DNA of 64,000 nt from Aquamicrobium sp. (GTDB lineage Bacteria > Pseudomonadota > Alphaproteobacteria > Rhizobiales > Rhizobiaceae). Below are positions 8,802 through 17,776 of the stretch, in pieces. The position numbers and the translations under genes were made by a program. Below the pieces are notes generated by a model that saw only the letters and a list, made by a program, of their open reading frames with translations, did not search any database and was not told where the DNA came from. Each line of letters begins with the position of its first letter. The first letter of the stretch is position 1. Location: positions 124,001-188,000 of the forward strand of contig JAHHDT010000003.1 in assembly GCA_019739225.1 (NCBI GenBank). Direction: 5' to 3'.

Positions 8802-9296
8802 ATGGACACTGCGCTTCGCACGAAAATACTGGAACTGCTCGATGAGCATCGCATACTCAGCCTTGCCACCCTTCGTCCGGACGGCTGGCCGCAGGCGACG
8901 ACGGTTGGCTATGTCAGTCGCGGGCTGACGCTTTGGTTCATGTGTGGGAAGGATTCGCAGAAGGCCAGGAATCTCGCCGGCGACAGTCGCGTGTCTCTCA
9001 CCATTGACCGTGACACGACCGATCCGTTGGCCATCCGCGGACTGTCGATGGCCGCCCGCGCCGTTCCCGTTGCAGACGAGGCGATGATCCGGGAGTTCTT
9101 GCTTGTGGAGCTTCCGAAGAAATACCCGGAACATACACCTATGATGAGCGGCCTCGACATCTCGGGCGTCGCCGTCTTCGAGCTTAGGCCTGAGGTGATT
9201 TCGGTTCTCGACTATTCGAAGGGCTTTGCCCACACCGATCAAGTGATTGTCAGCGAAGCGGACCGAACGGCAGGCAGCGGGACAACGAGACCATGA
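8802..9296 (+). CDS. Pyridoxamine 5'-phosphate oxidase-like flavin-binding protein
   Basis: A 164-residue protein with the split-barrel PNPOx-like fold. It begins with a helix and the characteristic strand HRILSLATLRPDGWPQATTVGYV. Then come LWFMCGKDSQKARNLAGDSRVSLTID, typical of the FMN-phosphate region, and a C-terminal strand FELRPEVISVLDYSKGF. GGAGACC precedes the ATG. Members bind FMN or F420, or act as general stress proteins. The exact cofactor and substrate cannot be read. It appears monocistronic. Confidence 0.85.
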   Translation: MDTALRTKILELLDEHRILSLATLRPDGWPQATTVGYVSRGLTLWFMCGKDSQKARNLAGDSRVSLTIDRDTTDPLAIRGLSMAARAVPVADEAMIREFLLVELPKKYPEHTPMMSGLDISGVAVFELRPEVISVLDYSKGFAHTDQVIVSEADRTAGSGTTRP

Positions 9297-9921
9297 ACCC
9301 TATCCTGCGCTTCCACGGCGCCGAGCGTGGTGTGATCGGCTCTTGTTTTGAGATTTGACCCCGGCCATTGTCGGTTGCTCGTCGATTGCGGCCCGTTTCA
9401 AAGCTCAAAATCAGAGAACGATAGCTTGAGGCAACAAGACCAGAGTGGATGCGCTTGACAGGGTTGTGACGATTGTCGGCAACGTCTGCCATTGTTGGAA
9501 TGCAAAGTTCGCTTGATCGTCTGAATTGGCGGCGCGAAGCCGACGGGGGGATAGCGGGCAACTGCAGAAGCTGAGTGAGCAATCCGATCTGTCCAGCTAT
9601 GCCGGGGTCACCTTCGAGGCGAGTTCTTTCATCGTGTCTTTTTCAACGCGGCAACGCAGCACGAGACCAAAGCCGCGGCGTTCAGGGGCGGGATCTCCCG
9701 ACGTTTGGCAACCACTTTTATCCTCACGCAGGAATCGCCATTTCGCCTCTTGGCTCCGCCGTAGACGCACTCATCCAGCCGCTGTGCCGCCTATTGAAGC
9801 AATTGTTCTGGAAGCGTCCGTGTCGGAAACTGCCGCAAGGTTGTTCCAGCACAAACACGAAAGCAGCGCGGAAGCGTAGGTTTTCCTCATCGATAACGAT
9901 GGATTGCAAAGGAGAACCCAC
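9297..9921. other. Gene-free region upstream of nirK
   Basis: About 625 bases without a supported gene. The only candidate control site is TTGT-N6-GCAA at 9492-9505, one base off the Crp/Fnr-type TTGC-N6-GCAA pattern used by NnrR-like proteins. It lies over 400 bases from nirK, far for a class II site. No clear promoter was found nearer the gene. Confidence 0.35.
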
Positions 9922-11025
9922 ATGTTCACGCGTCGCCAAGCACTGATGGGAGCGGCGGCCGCCGCCATGCTGGCCGCGATACCCCCGATGGCCGCTTTCG
10001 CGAACGAGGCCGAGATCGCAGGGCTGCCGCGCGAGCGGGTGACGCTCGTCGCTCCACCCTTCGTCCACGCGCACCAGCAGGTGGCTAAGGAAGGGCCGAA
10101 GGTGGTCGAATTCACGATGACCATTGAGGAGAAGCCCGTCGTCATCGACGACGATGGCACCGTCCTCCAGGGCATGACTTTCGACGGCTCGATCCCCGGC
10201 CCGATGATGGTCGTCCACGAGGGGGACTATGTCGAGCTGACACTAGTGAACCCTGGAAGCAACTCGATGCCTCACAACATCGACTTCCACGCTGCGACGG
10301 GCGCGCTGGGCGGGGGGGCGCTGACACTCATCAATCCCGGAGAGCAGGTGAAGCTTCGCTTCAAGGCGACCCGCACAGGCACCTTCGTCTACCACTGTGC
10401 GCCGGAAGGGCCGATGATCCCCTGGCACGTCGTGTCCGGCATGGCGGGAACGATTATGGTGCTGCCGCGCGAAGGACTGAAGAACGACAAAGGCGAGCCT
10501 ATCACCTACGACAAGGTCTTCTACATCGGCGAGAACGACTTCTACGTCCCGCGGGACGAGGAGGGGAACTTCAAGACCTACGAGAGCCACGGCGACAGCT
10601 ATGCCGACACCCTCGAGGTCATGAAGAGCCTTACCCCGACGCATGTGGTCTTCAACGGTGCGAGGGGCGCGCTGACAGGCGACAACGCCATGAAGGCGCG
10701 GGTCGGAGAGACCGTGCTGATCGTTCATAGCCAGGCAAATCGCGACACGCGCCCGCACCTGATCGGCGGCCACGGCGACTACGTCTGGGAGGAAGGCAAG
10801 TTCGCCAACCCGCCCGCAAAGGACCTGGAAACGTGGTTCATCCGCGGCGGATCAGCGGGAGCGGCGCTCTACACCTTCTTGCAGCCGGGCGTCTACGCCT
10901 ATGTAAACCACAACCTCATCGAGGCGGTGGAGCTCGGAGCGACTGCGCACTTCCTGGTCGACGGCGACTGGAACGACGACCTCATGAAGCAGGTCGAGGC
11001 TCCCGGACCGATCCCCACTCACTGA
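9922..11025 (+). CDS. nirK: Copper-containing nitrite reductase
   Basis: A 367-residue periplasmic NirK that reduces nitrite to NO. A twin-arginine signal opens it ([10 protein letters not shown], hydrophobic to about residue 27), so export folded through Tat is likely. Two cupredoxin domains follow. Type 1 copper ligands are His118, Cys159 (YHCAPEG), His169 and Met174. Type 2 copper ligands are His123, His158 and His330 ([10 protein letters not shown]). Asp121 in HNIDFH is the catalytic Asp of the family. AAGGAGA precedes the ATG at 9922. It heads a block with nirV, two unknown genes and nnrS. Pseudoazurin encoded at 33.6 kb is the plausible electron donor. All catalytic residues are intact. 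Confidence 0.97.
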   Translation: MFTRRQALMGAAAAAMLAAIPPMAAFANEAEIAGLPRERVTLVAPPFVHAHQQVAKEGPKVVEFTMTIEEKPVVIDDDGTVLQGMTFDGSIPGPMMVVHEGDYVELTLVNPGSNSMPHNIDFHAATGALGGGALTLINPGEQVKLRFKATRTGTFVYHCAPEGPMIPWHVVSGMAGTIMVLPREGLKNDKGEPITYDKVFYIGENDFYVPRDEEGNFKTYESHGDSYADTLEVMKSLTPTHVVFNGARGALTGDNAMKARVGETVLIVHSQANRDTRPHLIGGHGDYVWEEGKFANPPAKDLETWFIRGGSAGAALYTFLQPGVYAYVNHNLIEAVELGATAHFLVDGDWNDDLMKQVEAPGPIPTH

Positions 11026-11078
11026 CGGCGAACGCGGCCCGGACTAGGTCCGGGCTGCCATCCCCTTCGAGAACCGCC

Positions 11079-11960
11079 ATGCCACACCATCTTATCGACG
11101 CTCTGATCGGCGCGGCTGCTGCGCTTGCCGTGCCGGCGACTGCGGCCGGAATTGCCCACCACTCCTACAAAGCCACTGACATCGAGGAGACCGTCGAGAT
11201 CAGGACTATCGTTCTGGACTTCCCAGCTCCGGGAGAATTCCTGACGAGAGGCGTTCCGACGGCATCCCCGGTTCAGCCGGTCAAGGTGGGCACCTTCCGC
11301 ATCATGAAGCAGCAGGTCGGCGCCGAGACATACGCTCTGTGCGTCGAGGACGGTGCCTGCGATCCGGCCGACAGCGCGATCCCGAATGAAGAGGACACGC
11401 CTGTCACCGGGGTGAACTATCTCGACGCGACCGCCTTCGCCGCCTGGTACTCGAAAAAGACAGGATACCCTTGGCGGCTTCCCACCGCGGACGAGGCTGC
11501 TGCGGCCGCGGGTGAGCGCTTTGCAGGAGACGCCTTCTCCGCCACGGCCGACGATCCGGCCAATCCAGCGGTCGCGTGGCTGCGCCGCTACAGGGAAGAA
11601 GTAGCGGCTAAGCGGCCCGCAGATCCCGCAGTCAAGGCACGCGGCTTCTACGGCGCCAATGCGAACGGGGTCGAGGATTTTGGCGGAAACGTCTGGGAAT
11701 GGACGTCGACCTGCTACGCCCGGACAGCGCTCGCTTCGGATGGCACCCTGGAGTCGCGTACGAACAATTGCGGCGTGCGCGTCCTTGAGGGGCTGCACCG
11801 GGCCTACATGTCGAGCTTCGTGCGCGACGGTAAGAGTGGCGGATGCGCGGTAGGAACGCCGCCGGAACATCTTGGTTTCCGGCTCGTGCGCGACGACACT
11901 GCGTTGGCCCATGCCAGGCTCGCCGCTGCCCGCCTGTGGCAGAGGGCGGCAGGCTCCTGA
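11079..11960 (+). CDS. nirV: NirV-like FGE/sulfatase-modifying-factor domain protein
   Basis: A 293-residue protein with an N-terminal signal sequence (hydrophobic to about residue 23) and a formylglycine-generating-enzyme-like (SUMF1) domain. The domain shows PVTGVNYLDATAFAAWYSKKTG, PWRLPTADEAAAAAG, GNVWEWTSTCY and a C-terminal LGFRLVRDD, all standard FGE-fold blocks. NirV routinely follows nirK in denitrifiers, and its exact job is not established. It starts 53 bases after nirK, so cotranscription is likely. I used the ATG at 11079, which gives the signal peptide; the frame runs further upstream inside nirK. Confidence 0.9.
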   Translation: MPHHLIDALIGAAAALAVPATAAGIAHHSYKATDIEETVEIRTIVLDFPAPGEFLTRGVPTASPVQPVKVGTFRIMKQQVGAETYALCVEDGACDPADSAIPNEEDTPVTGVNYLDATAFAAWYSKKTGYPWRLPTADEAAAAAGERFAGDAFSATADDPANPAVAWLRRYREEVAAKRPADPAVKARGFYGANANGVEDFGGNVWEWTSTCYARTALASDGTLESRTNNCGVRVLEGLHRAYMSSFVRDGKSGGCAVGTPPEHLGFRLVRDDTALAHARLAAARLWQRAAGS

Positions 11961-12027
11961 GGACACCTTGAGCCCTCTACGTGCTCGACGCCCGCAACAA
12001 TTCCAAGGATTCGGCAAAGGAACGGCC

Positions 12028-12363
12028 ATGTATGATTCACGCCCGGCCGGAGGCGAGGCGATATACCGGGAACCACTAGGCGCCTCGGGCCTCGAAGGAC
12101 GCCTAGGGACACACTCCCCAATTGGGGTCGCCTGCACGCTCCTCAATAAGTTGCTCCAGCTCCTGCCAGAACGGCCGGACACGGCGGCATTGAATGAAGG
12201 CTCGGACGTCCTGAGGGAATATCCGAGATCTGGCACAGACGGGACTGACGATCATCAAGCTAGCCACGGGGAGATCGAGACCCCGGACGTGCCGGAAAGC
12301 GGGAGCGGCTTATGCCGCGCCAATGCCGCAGAAGCCGCTATTCGCAAGGAGACAACGACATGA
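12028..12363 (+). CDS. Hypothetical protein between nirV and nnrS
   Basis: A 111-residue frame beginning MYDSRPAGGEAIYREPLGA, with AAAGGA nine bases upstream. It has one short helical, Leu-rich stretch (GVACTLLNKLLQLLPERPD) and an otherwise polar, acidic, low-complexity C-terminus. Its TGA overlaps the next ATG (ATGA), which favours a real, translationally coupled gene. No family is recognised. The 67-base distance from nirV and the same strand make it part of the nirK block. It may be a spurious frame. Confidence 0.4.
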   Translation: MYDSRPAGGEAIYREPLGASGLEGRLGTHSPIGVACTLLNKLLQLLPERPDTAALNEGSDVLREYPRSGTDGTDDHQASHGEIETPDVPESGSGLCRANAAEAAIRKETTT

Positions 12364-12737
12364 GTAGTCACGTGCGCCGAATTCCTTCCGACCTCGTCCA
12401 GCCTTTCGAGAGCATGCCTTCGCTCGTCGAAAGGCTTCGCCAGGAGATATCGGAAGCGCGCCTTGACTGCGGCTGCAAGGAGACAGCGAACGACATGCTT
12501 GACCGCATCGACGCCGAGGAGGAGTTGGTGCGGCGGGGTTCCGGACTCGCAGACGCAAGGCGCATGCGCGACGCCATCGTGATCGTGCTCGCCCTTCTCG
12601 GCGAACTTGACGAACTGATGCCTGACGAGCCTGACGGGTCTGCGTTCATGGAGATCGCTGACTTGTTCGCCGACATTTCCGGTTTCGCCGCGGTCGGCGC
12701 GCAGGCAGCCCGGAAGGCTGCGGGAGCAGGCCGATGA
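12360..12737 (+). CDS. Hypothetical helical protein upstream of nnrS
   Basis: A 125-residue, largely helical and acidic protein with a CGCKE pair of cysteines near residue 38 and Ala/Leu-rich helices after it. No signal peptide or clear membrane segment is seen. It is coupled at both ends: its ATG overlaps the previous stop and its TGA overlaps the nnrS ATG (ATGA). That arrangement supports a real gene acting with NnrS, but no known family is recognised and its role is open. Confidence 0.6.
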   Translation: MSSHVRRIPSDLVQPFESMPSLVERLRQEISEARLDCGCKETANDMLDRIDAEEELVRRGSGLADARRMRDAIVIVLALLGELDELMPDEPDGSAFMEIADLFADISGFAAVGAQAARKAAGAGR

Positions 12738-13978
12738 CTTTCGATGTTGCTTCCGCCAGTGCCGACAGGTCGGTGCTTCGCTCGCTGCGCAGGGCAGGCG
12801 ACACGTCGCGAGACGGGCGTGGCCGCGTGACAGGCATGCCTCCCATCCTCCAGTACGGATTCAGACCGTTCTTCTTCCTGGCTGCCCTCCACGCGGGCGT
12901 CGCCATCCCGACATGGCTGTCGATGCACTTCTTCGGACAGGCGCTGCCGGGATCGTTTCCTGGCCTCCATTGGCATGCCCACGAAATGCTCTTCGGCTAC
13001 TTGCAGGCCGTCGTCGCAGGATTCGTTCTGACGGCCATCCCGAATTGGACGGGGCGGCTGCCGCTGAGCGGGTGGCCGCTGGCCGTATTGGTCCTGCTGT
13101 GGACGGCGGGGCGTGCGGCCTGCGCCGTCGTCCCGGAGCCCATCGTGGCAATGACCATTGATGCAGCGTTTCCAGCCGTTCTGGCTTTCGCCGTCTGGCG
13201 GGAGGTCGTGGCCGGCCGCAATTGGAAGAACGCGCCCGTGGCGGTGATGATCTCACTCTTCGGGATAGCGAACGTGCTCGACCACGCCGCAAATCTCAAT
13301 CTCGTCATTCACGGCGTGGGCATTCGCCTGGCACTCGCCGCGATCGTCATGCTCCTGGCTCTGATTGGCGGCCGGATCGTTCCGAGCTTCACACGCAACT
13401 GGCTGGTCAAGCACGGCAGCATCAAGCTGCCCGCGAGCTTCGGCCTGCTCGACAAGGCGGCCCTGGCCACTACCGCCGCCGCGTGCATGGTCTGGATCGC
13501 CGCGCCGGACGCGACCTTCACAGGACTCGCGCTTATCGTCGCAGGTGTGCTGCTCGGCGCAAGGCTGGCGCGCTGGCGCGGCCACAGGACGGCGGTGGAC
13601 CCGATCGTGCTCGTCCTGCATGCCGGCTATGCATGGCTTGCCGTGGGACTGGCATTGCTCGGACTGGCATTCCTCGCGGGAATCCCTGAAAGCGCGGCGC
13701 TGCATGCGCTAACCGCCGGAGCAATCGGGACGATGACACTGGCCGTCATGACCCGTGCCAGCCTCGGTCATACCGGACGCGAAATCGTCGCGGACCGGTC
13801 CATCGTCGCTTCCTATGCTGCTGTCACCACCGGCGCGATCCTTCGTGTCTCCGCGCCCTTCGCCGGCGACTGGTATGGTCCGGTACTGATTGCCGGCGGG
13901 GCACTGTGGAGCGCGGCCTTCCTGTTGTTTGCATTCAGGTATGCCCCGATCCTGTGGGGCCGTCGGCGAGGGACGTAA
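12734..13978 (+). CDS. nnrS: NnrS family haem-copper membrane protein
   Basis: A 414-residue polytopic inner-membrane protein with about twelve hydrophobic segments. NnrS-family landmarks are visible: the N-terminal YGFRPFFFLAAL, the His-rich HWHAHEMLFGY, GGRIVPSFTRNWL and ALTAGAIGTMTLAVMTRASLGHTGR. NnrS proteins bind haem and copper and relieve nitrosative stress by lowering iron-nitrosyl damage. Its ATG overlaps the preceding stop. It closes the nirK-nirV-X-Y-nnrS block, so production of NO and protection from it would be co-expressed. Confidence 0.93.
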   Translation: MTFDVASASADRSVLRSLRRAGDTSRDGRGRVTGMPPILQYGFRPFFFLAALHAGVAIPTWLSMHFFGQALPGSFPGLHWHAHEMLFGYLQAVVAGFVLTAIPNWTGRLPLSGWPLAVLVLLWTAGRAACAVVPEPIVAMTIDAAFPAVLAFAVWREVVAGRNWKNAPVAVMISLFGIANVLDHAANLNLVIHGVGIRLALAAIVMLLALIGGRIVPSFTRNWLVKHGSIKLPASFGLLDKAALATTAAACMVWIAAPDATFTGLALIVAGVLLGARLARWRGHRTAVDPIVLVLHAGYAWLAVGLALLGLAFLAGIPESAALHALTAGAIGTMTLAVMTRASLGHTGREIVADRSIVASYAAVTTGAILRVSAPFAGDWYGPVLIAGGALWSAAFLLFAFRYAPILWGRRRGT

Positions 13979-14068
13979 GTACGGCGCTTTAGCATCTCGT
14001 GGGGAAAGCCTGCACCCACAGGCGACCAAAAGGCGGGGAAGTCAACGGCCAAGATTGTTTGTCCGGCC

Positions 14069-15721
14069 TCAGTCTGGAAGACCCGCTGCACGCAGGTGGG
14101 CCGCCATCGCCTCTATATCGGCAGGATTTCGGAAGGGGATGATGGTGAAGTGCTGCTTGATCGAGAAGTTTGGATTGAGAGCGATGAGACGGTCCGCGGT
14201 CGCTGCTGCCTCTTCCGCTTCGCCCGCTGCCGAAGCGGCAATCGTCAGGAACAGCAAGCAAGGCTGAAGCTTCGGTGCGACAGCGTAGCACTTGCGCGCT
14301 GATGCCAGCGCCGCAAGGTGGTCGCCCGTAAAGAACTCCGCACGCGACTTGAGCGCTGCGACGAGCGCTGTGCCTATCGGATCGAGTCGCTCGAGCTCAT
14401 GCCAAGCGGCAAGTGATTCCGCATGCAGACCCGCACGCGCGAGCGTGTCGGCATAGATTCCTATCGTCGAAGCGTCGTTTGGATTGAGGCGAAGAGCTTC
14501 CCGCAGCTCTGCCAGCCCCGCGTCGAAATCCCCGCCGCGGGCGACGATTGCCCCGAAGGTTGCGCGCGCGGTCGAGTAGTTCGGATCGAGTTGAACGGCT
14601 CTGGCTGCCGCCGCCCTTGCCTCCGCAACCACCGCGACGTCGCCGCGGCGCTCGTCATAGGGCTGGATGAAAAATTGCATCAATATCTGCGAAAGCAACT
14701 CCCAGGCGACTGCGTAATTCGGATCAGAGGCAATCGCAAGCCGCGCCAGATCAAGCCCCTCCACAGCTCCGTCTCGGCTGAAGCTCAGATAGGCCTTACG
14801 CCCGCGTAAGACGAGATCGTAGGCATCCAACACGGACGGCGGCTTGCCTTGCGAACGCACGATCGCAGCGTCTCTAGTTTGTTCCGCGAGTTGTGACGCG
14901 ACATCCGTGGCGATCGCATCCTGGATAGCGAAAACGTCTCCCCACTGGCGATCGAAACGCTCCGCCCAACGGTTCACGCCAGTCTCCAGATCTACGAGCT
15001 GTACGGCCAGGCGCAGTTCGTCGCCGTTCCGGCGCAGGCTGCCCTGCAACAGGAAGTCCGCTCGAAGCTCCTCACGAATACGCCCCAGATCGTCGTCGAT
15101 GTCGAATCGGAAGCTTGAGTTGCGGGCAATGACCGCGAGGTCCCGGAAGCGCGACAGCGCCATAATAACATCGTCGGCCACGCCTTCGCCCAGCCAAGCG
15201 TCGACATCGCTTTCAGTGCTGGTGCGGAACGGCAGGACGGCGATCGATGGCCGTGGGTCACGCGCCGCTGCAGGGCCCCCATCGGTGCCAAAGCGCATCC
15301 ACGTCAATACTGCGAGAACCGTTGCAACGACCAAAAAGGCGGCTAGGGCTGCAATCCGCCGCGTCTGCCGAGCGGTTGGCATCGAATCTGCCAATTGCTC
15401 ATCGCTTTCGTGTTCTACTCCTGCCACGAAGAGATATCCTCGCCGCGGAACTGTCTTGATGAATTGTTGGTCCGCGTCACGGAGCGCCTTGCGAACGTCC
15501 CGTACGCATTGGGCGAGTGCATCGTCGTTCACAATGACATCTGGCCATACGGCAGCCACGAGTTCGTCCTTGGTGACCAAGCGACCAGCGCGTTCCACTA
15601 GCACACGCAGCGTATCGAACGCCTTCGGTCGAAGTTCGATCGAATGCTCGCCTTCGGTGAGCGCCATCCGATCCAGATCAAGGATGAAGCTGCCGAGCCT
15701 GTATCGCCTTGCCGTGTCCAT
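14069..15721 (-). CDS. CadC-like membrane regulator with winged-helix, TolB-like and TPR domains
   Basis: A 550-residue one-component regulator. Residues 1-100 form an OmpR/PhoB-type winged helix (LRPKAFDTLRVLVERAGRLVTKDELVAAVWP, then RDVRKAL and TVPRRGYLF). A single membrane span follows at about 122-142. Next comes a TolB-N-like periplasmic domain opening with SIAVLPFRTSTESD and LGEGVADDVIMALSRF, and then TPR-like repeats (AVQLDPNYSTARATFG; ALRLNPNDASTIGIYADTLARAGLH). The DNA-binding part would be cytoplasmic and the sensor periplasmic. It is transcribed away from the lipocalin-like gene, 130 bases off, which is a plausible target. The signal is unknown. Confidence 0.85.
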   Translation of the reverse strand: MDTARRYRLGSFILDLDRMALTEGEHSIELRPKAFDTLRVLVERAGRLVTKDELVAAVWPDVIVNDDALAQCVRDVRKALRDADQQFIKTVPRRGYLFVAGVEHESDEQLADSMPTARQTRRIAALAAFLVVATVLAVLTWMRFGTDGGPAAARDPRPSIAVLPFRTSTESDVDAWLGEGVADDVIMALSRFRDLAVIARNSSFRFDIDDDLGRIREELRADFLLQGSLRRNGDELRLAVQLVDLETGVNRWAERFDRQWGDVFAIQDAIATDVASQLAEQTRDAAIVRSQGKPPSVLDAYDLVLRGRKAYLSFSRDGAVEGLDLARLAIASDPNYAVAWELLSQILMQFFIQPYDERRGDVAVVAEARAAAARAVQLDPNYSTARATFGAIVARGGDFDAGLAELREALRLNPNDASTIGIYADTLARAGLHAESLAAWHELERLDPIGTALVAALKSRAEFFTGDHLAALASARKCYAVAPKLQPCLLFLTIAASAAGEAEEAAATADRLIALNPNFSIKQHFTIIPFRNPADIEAMAAHLRAAGLPD

Positions 15722-15851
15722 TCTTCCTCCACGCCAGCGATCGAGCGAGATTGTAGCGTTTTTCCAGGAGAATTGCAGCGCGAATACATGCTTTCCCCCT
15801 CAGTCCGCCGCAGGGTCGGGATGCATCCGGTAGCCAACAGGAGGAAAACCG

Positions 15852-16361
15852 ATGGAACGCAAGAACACTCTGTTCGCGGCCACAGCGATTTCGCTGCTTG
15901 CCGCGTGTCAGCTTGCCGTTGCAGGCGATGGCAAGAGCCTCAGGGAACAGGTCGTGGGGACATGGTCTCTTGTCTCCCTCACGGTCAATCAACCTGATAA
16001 GAAGGTCGAGCTGTTCGGCGAGAACCCGCGCGGCATTCAAATCATGGATCCGAGTGGCCGCTTCGTGAACTTCATCACTCGATCCAGTCTTCCGCTCTAT
16101 GCGGGAAACAACCGCATGCAGGGTACGGCAGAGGAATACACGGCGATCGGCAAGGGTTCGAACGCGATCTACGGCACCTACGAGGTCGATGAAGAAAGCC
16201 AGACCGTCACCTTCAACGTCGAGGTCAGCACATTCCCCAACTGGGAGGGGGAACGGCAGCGCCGGGAATCGGAGATCGACGGCGACATATGGCGATACAC
16301 CAATCCGATGACCACGATCGGCGAGGGCTACGTCGAAGTCGTCTGGAAGCGCCTCGATTGA
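15852..16361 (+). CDS. Lipocalin-like domain protein, exported
   Basis: A 169-residue protein with a signal sequence (MERKNTLFAATAISLLAACQLAVAGDG). The AACQ at the cleavage region might also be a lipobox. A lipocalin-like beta-barrel follows: VGTWSLVSLTV, RGIQIMDPSGRFVNFITR, a Gly-Tyr strand and a closing YVEVVWKRLD. Such proteins may bind small hydrophobic ligands, but activity is unproven. A GGAGG precedes the ATG. It is divergent from the CadC-like regulator, which may control it. Confidence 0.75.
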   Translation: MERKNTLFAATAISLLAACQLAVAGDGKSLREQVVGTWSLVSLTVNQPDKKVELFGENPRGIQIMDPSGRFVNFITRSSLPLYAGNNRMQGTAEEYTAIGKGSNAIYGTYEVDEESQTVTFNVEVSTFPNWEGERQRRESEIDGDIWRYTNPMTTIGEGYVEVVWKRLD

Positions 16362-16473
16362 GCTTGCCTCGCATGCTGTTGCGCATCCGGTCACAAACGG
16401 CCGGATGCGCCAAGAACCGACGCCTCGGCGACGGATGACTGGAGTGACGAACATGTCTGCCACCGCACCGAAA

Positions 16474-16725
16474 TGCTTGCCTCGGGCGTTCCTCAAGCCG
16501 GAAGAACCGCGAGCGACCTTGGCGAGAACCAGAGCGTCACTCTGGTATTTCCGGGGGAGGCTGACATGGCGCAAGGCAAGGTGTCGATCTTAACGCCAAT
16601 TGGCGTAGCACTGATCGGCCTCGCCGCCGGACAGACGATCGACTGGACCGCCCGCGACAACCGCTCCCATGCCTGACGGTCGAATCCGTCCACGCACCTG
16701 CGTCGCGGCCTACGACGTCATCGGC
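16474..16725 (+). pseudogene. rnk/GreA-like nucleoside diphosphate kinase regulator remnant
   Basis: The frame starting near 16473 encodes SVTLVFPGEADMAQGKVSILTPIG and then ALIGLAAGQTIDWTARDNR. This is the C-terminal FKBP-like domain shared by Rnk and GreA/GreB. The coiled-coil N-terminus is missing. After NRSHA the frame hits a stop, but LTVESV, the expected last strand, continues in the next frame at about 16674. So it is truncated and frameshifted. A sequencing indel is possible for the frameshift but would not restore the lost N-terminus. Confidence 0.7.
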
Positions 16726-16766
16726 GGCGGTCCTGCGGGCTGCCTCATGACCGAAACCAGGCCGCA

Positions 16767-16850
16767 ATGGACGATAGAGTCCTCTGGGACATCGCTCTTA
16801 CGCGCAACGACATCCTGCGCGTGGTCGAAGGCCTTTCCCGAGAGAAGTAG
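16767..16850 (+). CDS. DUF1127-like short ORF or remnant
   Basis: A 27-codon frame beginning at the ATG at 16767. Its core DDRVLWDIALTRNDILR matches the end of the DUF1127 motif, usually D-R-x-L-x-D-I-G-L-x-R-x-x-I. Full family members have 45-70 residues with an Arg-rich helix upstream. The same frame upstream is Arg-rich (LRRHRRRSCGL) but lacks a good start, so this may be the tail of a decayed gene. It sits next to the rnk remnant in a zone of decay. Confidence 0.4.
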   Translation: MDDRVLWDIALTRNDILRVVEGLSREK

Positions 16851-16984
16851 CGGCACCTTGCCGGTTCCATCATCCGTTTAGATCAAAGGTTCGATGTGGA
16901 CACTACCACGACTGTGATCATCGCATCCGGTATGCCGGGCCTGTTGCTTCTCGCATTTGCTATGCTCTGATAGTCCGCCTGGAT

Positions 16985-17016
16985 GCCTGCACGCGAACGC
17001 AAGTCCGCGTGCAGGC
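16985..17016. terminator. Perfect 11-bp hairpin downstream of the small basic gene
   Basis: GCCTGCACGCG at 16985-16995 and CGCGTGCAGGC at 17006-17016 form a perfect 11-base-pair stem with a 10-base loop. It lies seven bases beyond the stop of the minus-strand gene at 17023-17145. There is no U-run on either side, so termination would be atypical. It could instead be an mRNA 3'-end stabiliser. Confidence 0.5.
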
Positions 17017-17022
17017 CCAGCG

Positions 17023-17145
17023 CTATCGCCGCTTGCCGGGCATCGAAGTCCTGGCCATCAGTTCCGAGACGGACCCTGCCTCGACCTTCTTTTCCTTGTT
17101 CTGCTTGGGCTTGCGGGCTTCCTTGTTGCCCTTGCGCTTTGCCAT
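17023..17145 (-). CDS. Lys/Arg-rich 40-residue protein
   Basis: The ATG at 17145 has GGAAG upstream and opens a 40-codon frame, MAKRKGNKEARKPKQNKEKK, then VEAGSVSELMARTSMPGKRR. Short proteins with this MAKxKGNxExKKPKQ opening recur in alphaproteobacteria, and this one looks intact. It is highly basic and likely disordered or nucleic-acid binding. No function is known. A strong hairpin lies directly after the stop. It is too short for most gene finders. Confidence 0.65.
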   Translation of the reverse strand: MAKRKGNKEARKPKQNKEKKVEAGSVSELMARTSMPGKRR

Positions 17146-17605
17146 GACGGCTTCCTTTCCTACGGCGCGCCACGCGCGGCTGCATGGCAGCCCGCGGCGC
17201 AATTGAAGACTCTCGTGGAAGGATCCCTGGCCCGCTGCGCCTAAGGCGGCACGAGCCAGGGCTAGAGGCCGTTTTTGGGCTGCTTCCGGGCAGGAAGCGG
17301 AATGTTAAATGGCTTGATCACGCCAGCATCATGGCCAGGAAACCTGGGAAGTCAAACCTTCTCTGCCAGCTACGTCAGATGCCCGGGCGACATAAGGTCG
17401 CCTCGGAAAGTGGGATGTGGATGCCTATGTATTGAGCATGTGCATGGAGACTTTCATCAAGGTGTCGAGGCTTGCCGGGACAGGACGCGTGCCCTCCCGG
17501 GGCAGGTTCGGCAACCTTGGACTCCGCACCTAAGCCTGCTCCGGGAAATCTCGACATTGCGGTCTACCCCATGCGGCCCAAAGGGCCGCATCGATGGAGC
17601 GTGTT
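17146..17605. other. Gene-poor stretch with two hairpins
   Basis: No gene is supported in these 460 bases. An imperfect inverted repeat (CCCTGGC ... GCCAGGG) lies at about 17226-17262. A perfect hairpin follows at 17571-17591: ATGCGGCCC, loop AAA, GGGCCGCAT. The second ends 14 bases before the CxxC microprotein start and could either stop upstream transcripts or shape the leader of that gene. Confidence 0.5.
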
Positions 17606-17776
17606 ATGAGAAACACCCGTGTCCGGCTGATCTGTCTTCCCTGCAACCGTCCGCTTCCGCGGTCCGCGGCCAGGTGCCCTTGGTGCCTTTCTCCGATGGT
17701 CCAGCCGTCCGGAAACAATGTCTATTCATGTATCGGCTCGCCAGCGCCTTCGGCGGCGCGGTCGGTGCGGCCATGA
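17606..17776 (+). CDS. Small CxxC protein coupled to the Nudix gene
   Basis: A 56-residue frame, MRNTRVRLICLPCNRPLPRS, with CLPC and CPWC knuckles about 15 residues apart. That is the spacing of a minimal zinc ribbon. The tail is Ser/Pro-rich. GGAG lies seven bases before the ATG at 17606. Its TGA overlaps the ATG of the next gene (ATGA at 17773-17776), implying translational coupling. The family is not recognised. Confidence 0.55.
   Translation: MRNTRVRLICLPCNRPLPRSAARCPWCLSPMVQPSGNNVYSCIGSPAPSAARSVRP

Noticed and set aside
9250-9582. Minus-strand frame of 110 codons upstream of nirK
   Set aside because: No binding site, no recognisable domain, composition of non-coding DNA.
16894-16968. 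A 24-codon frame from GTG with a hydrophobic C-terminus
   Set aside because: Too short and in a zone of decayed genes; only a weak AAGG upstream. Could be real but not supportable.
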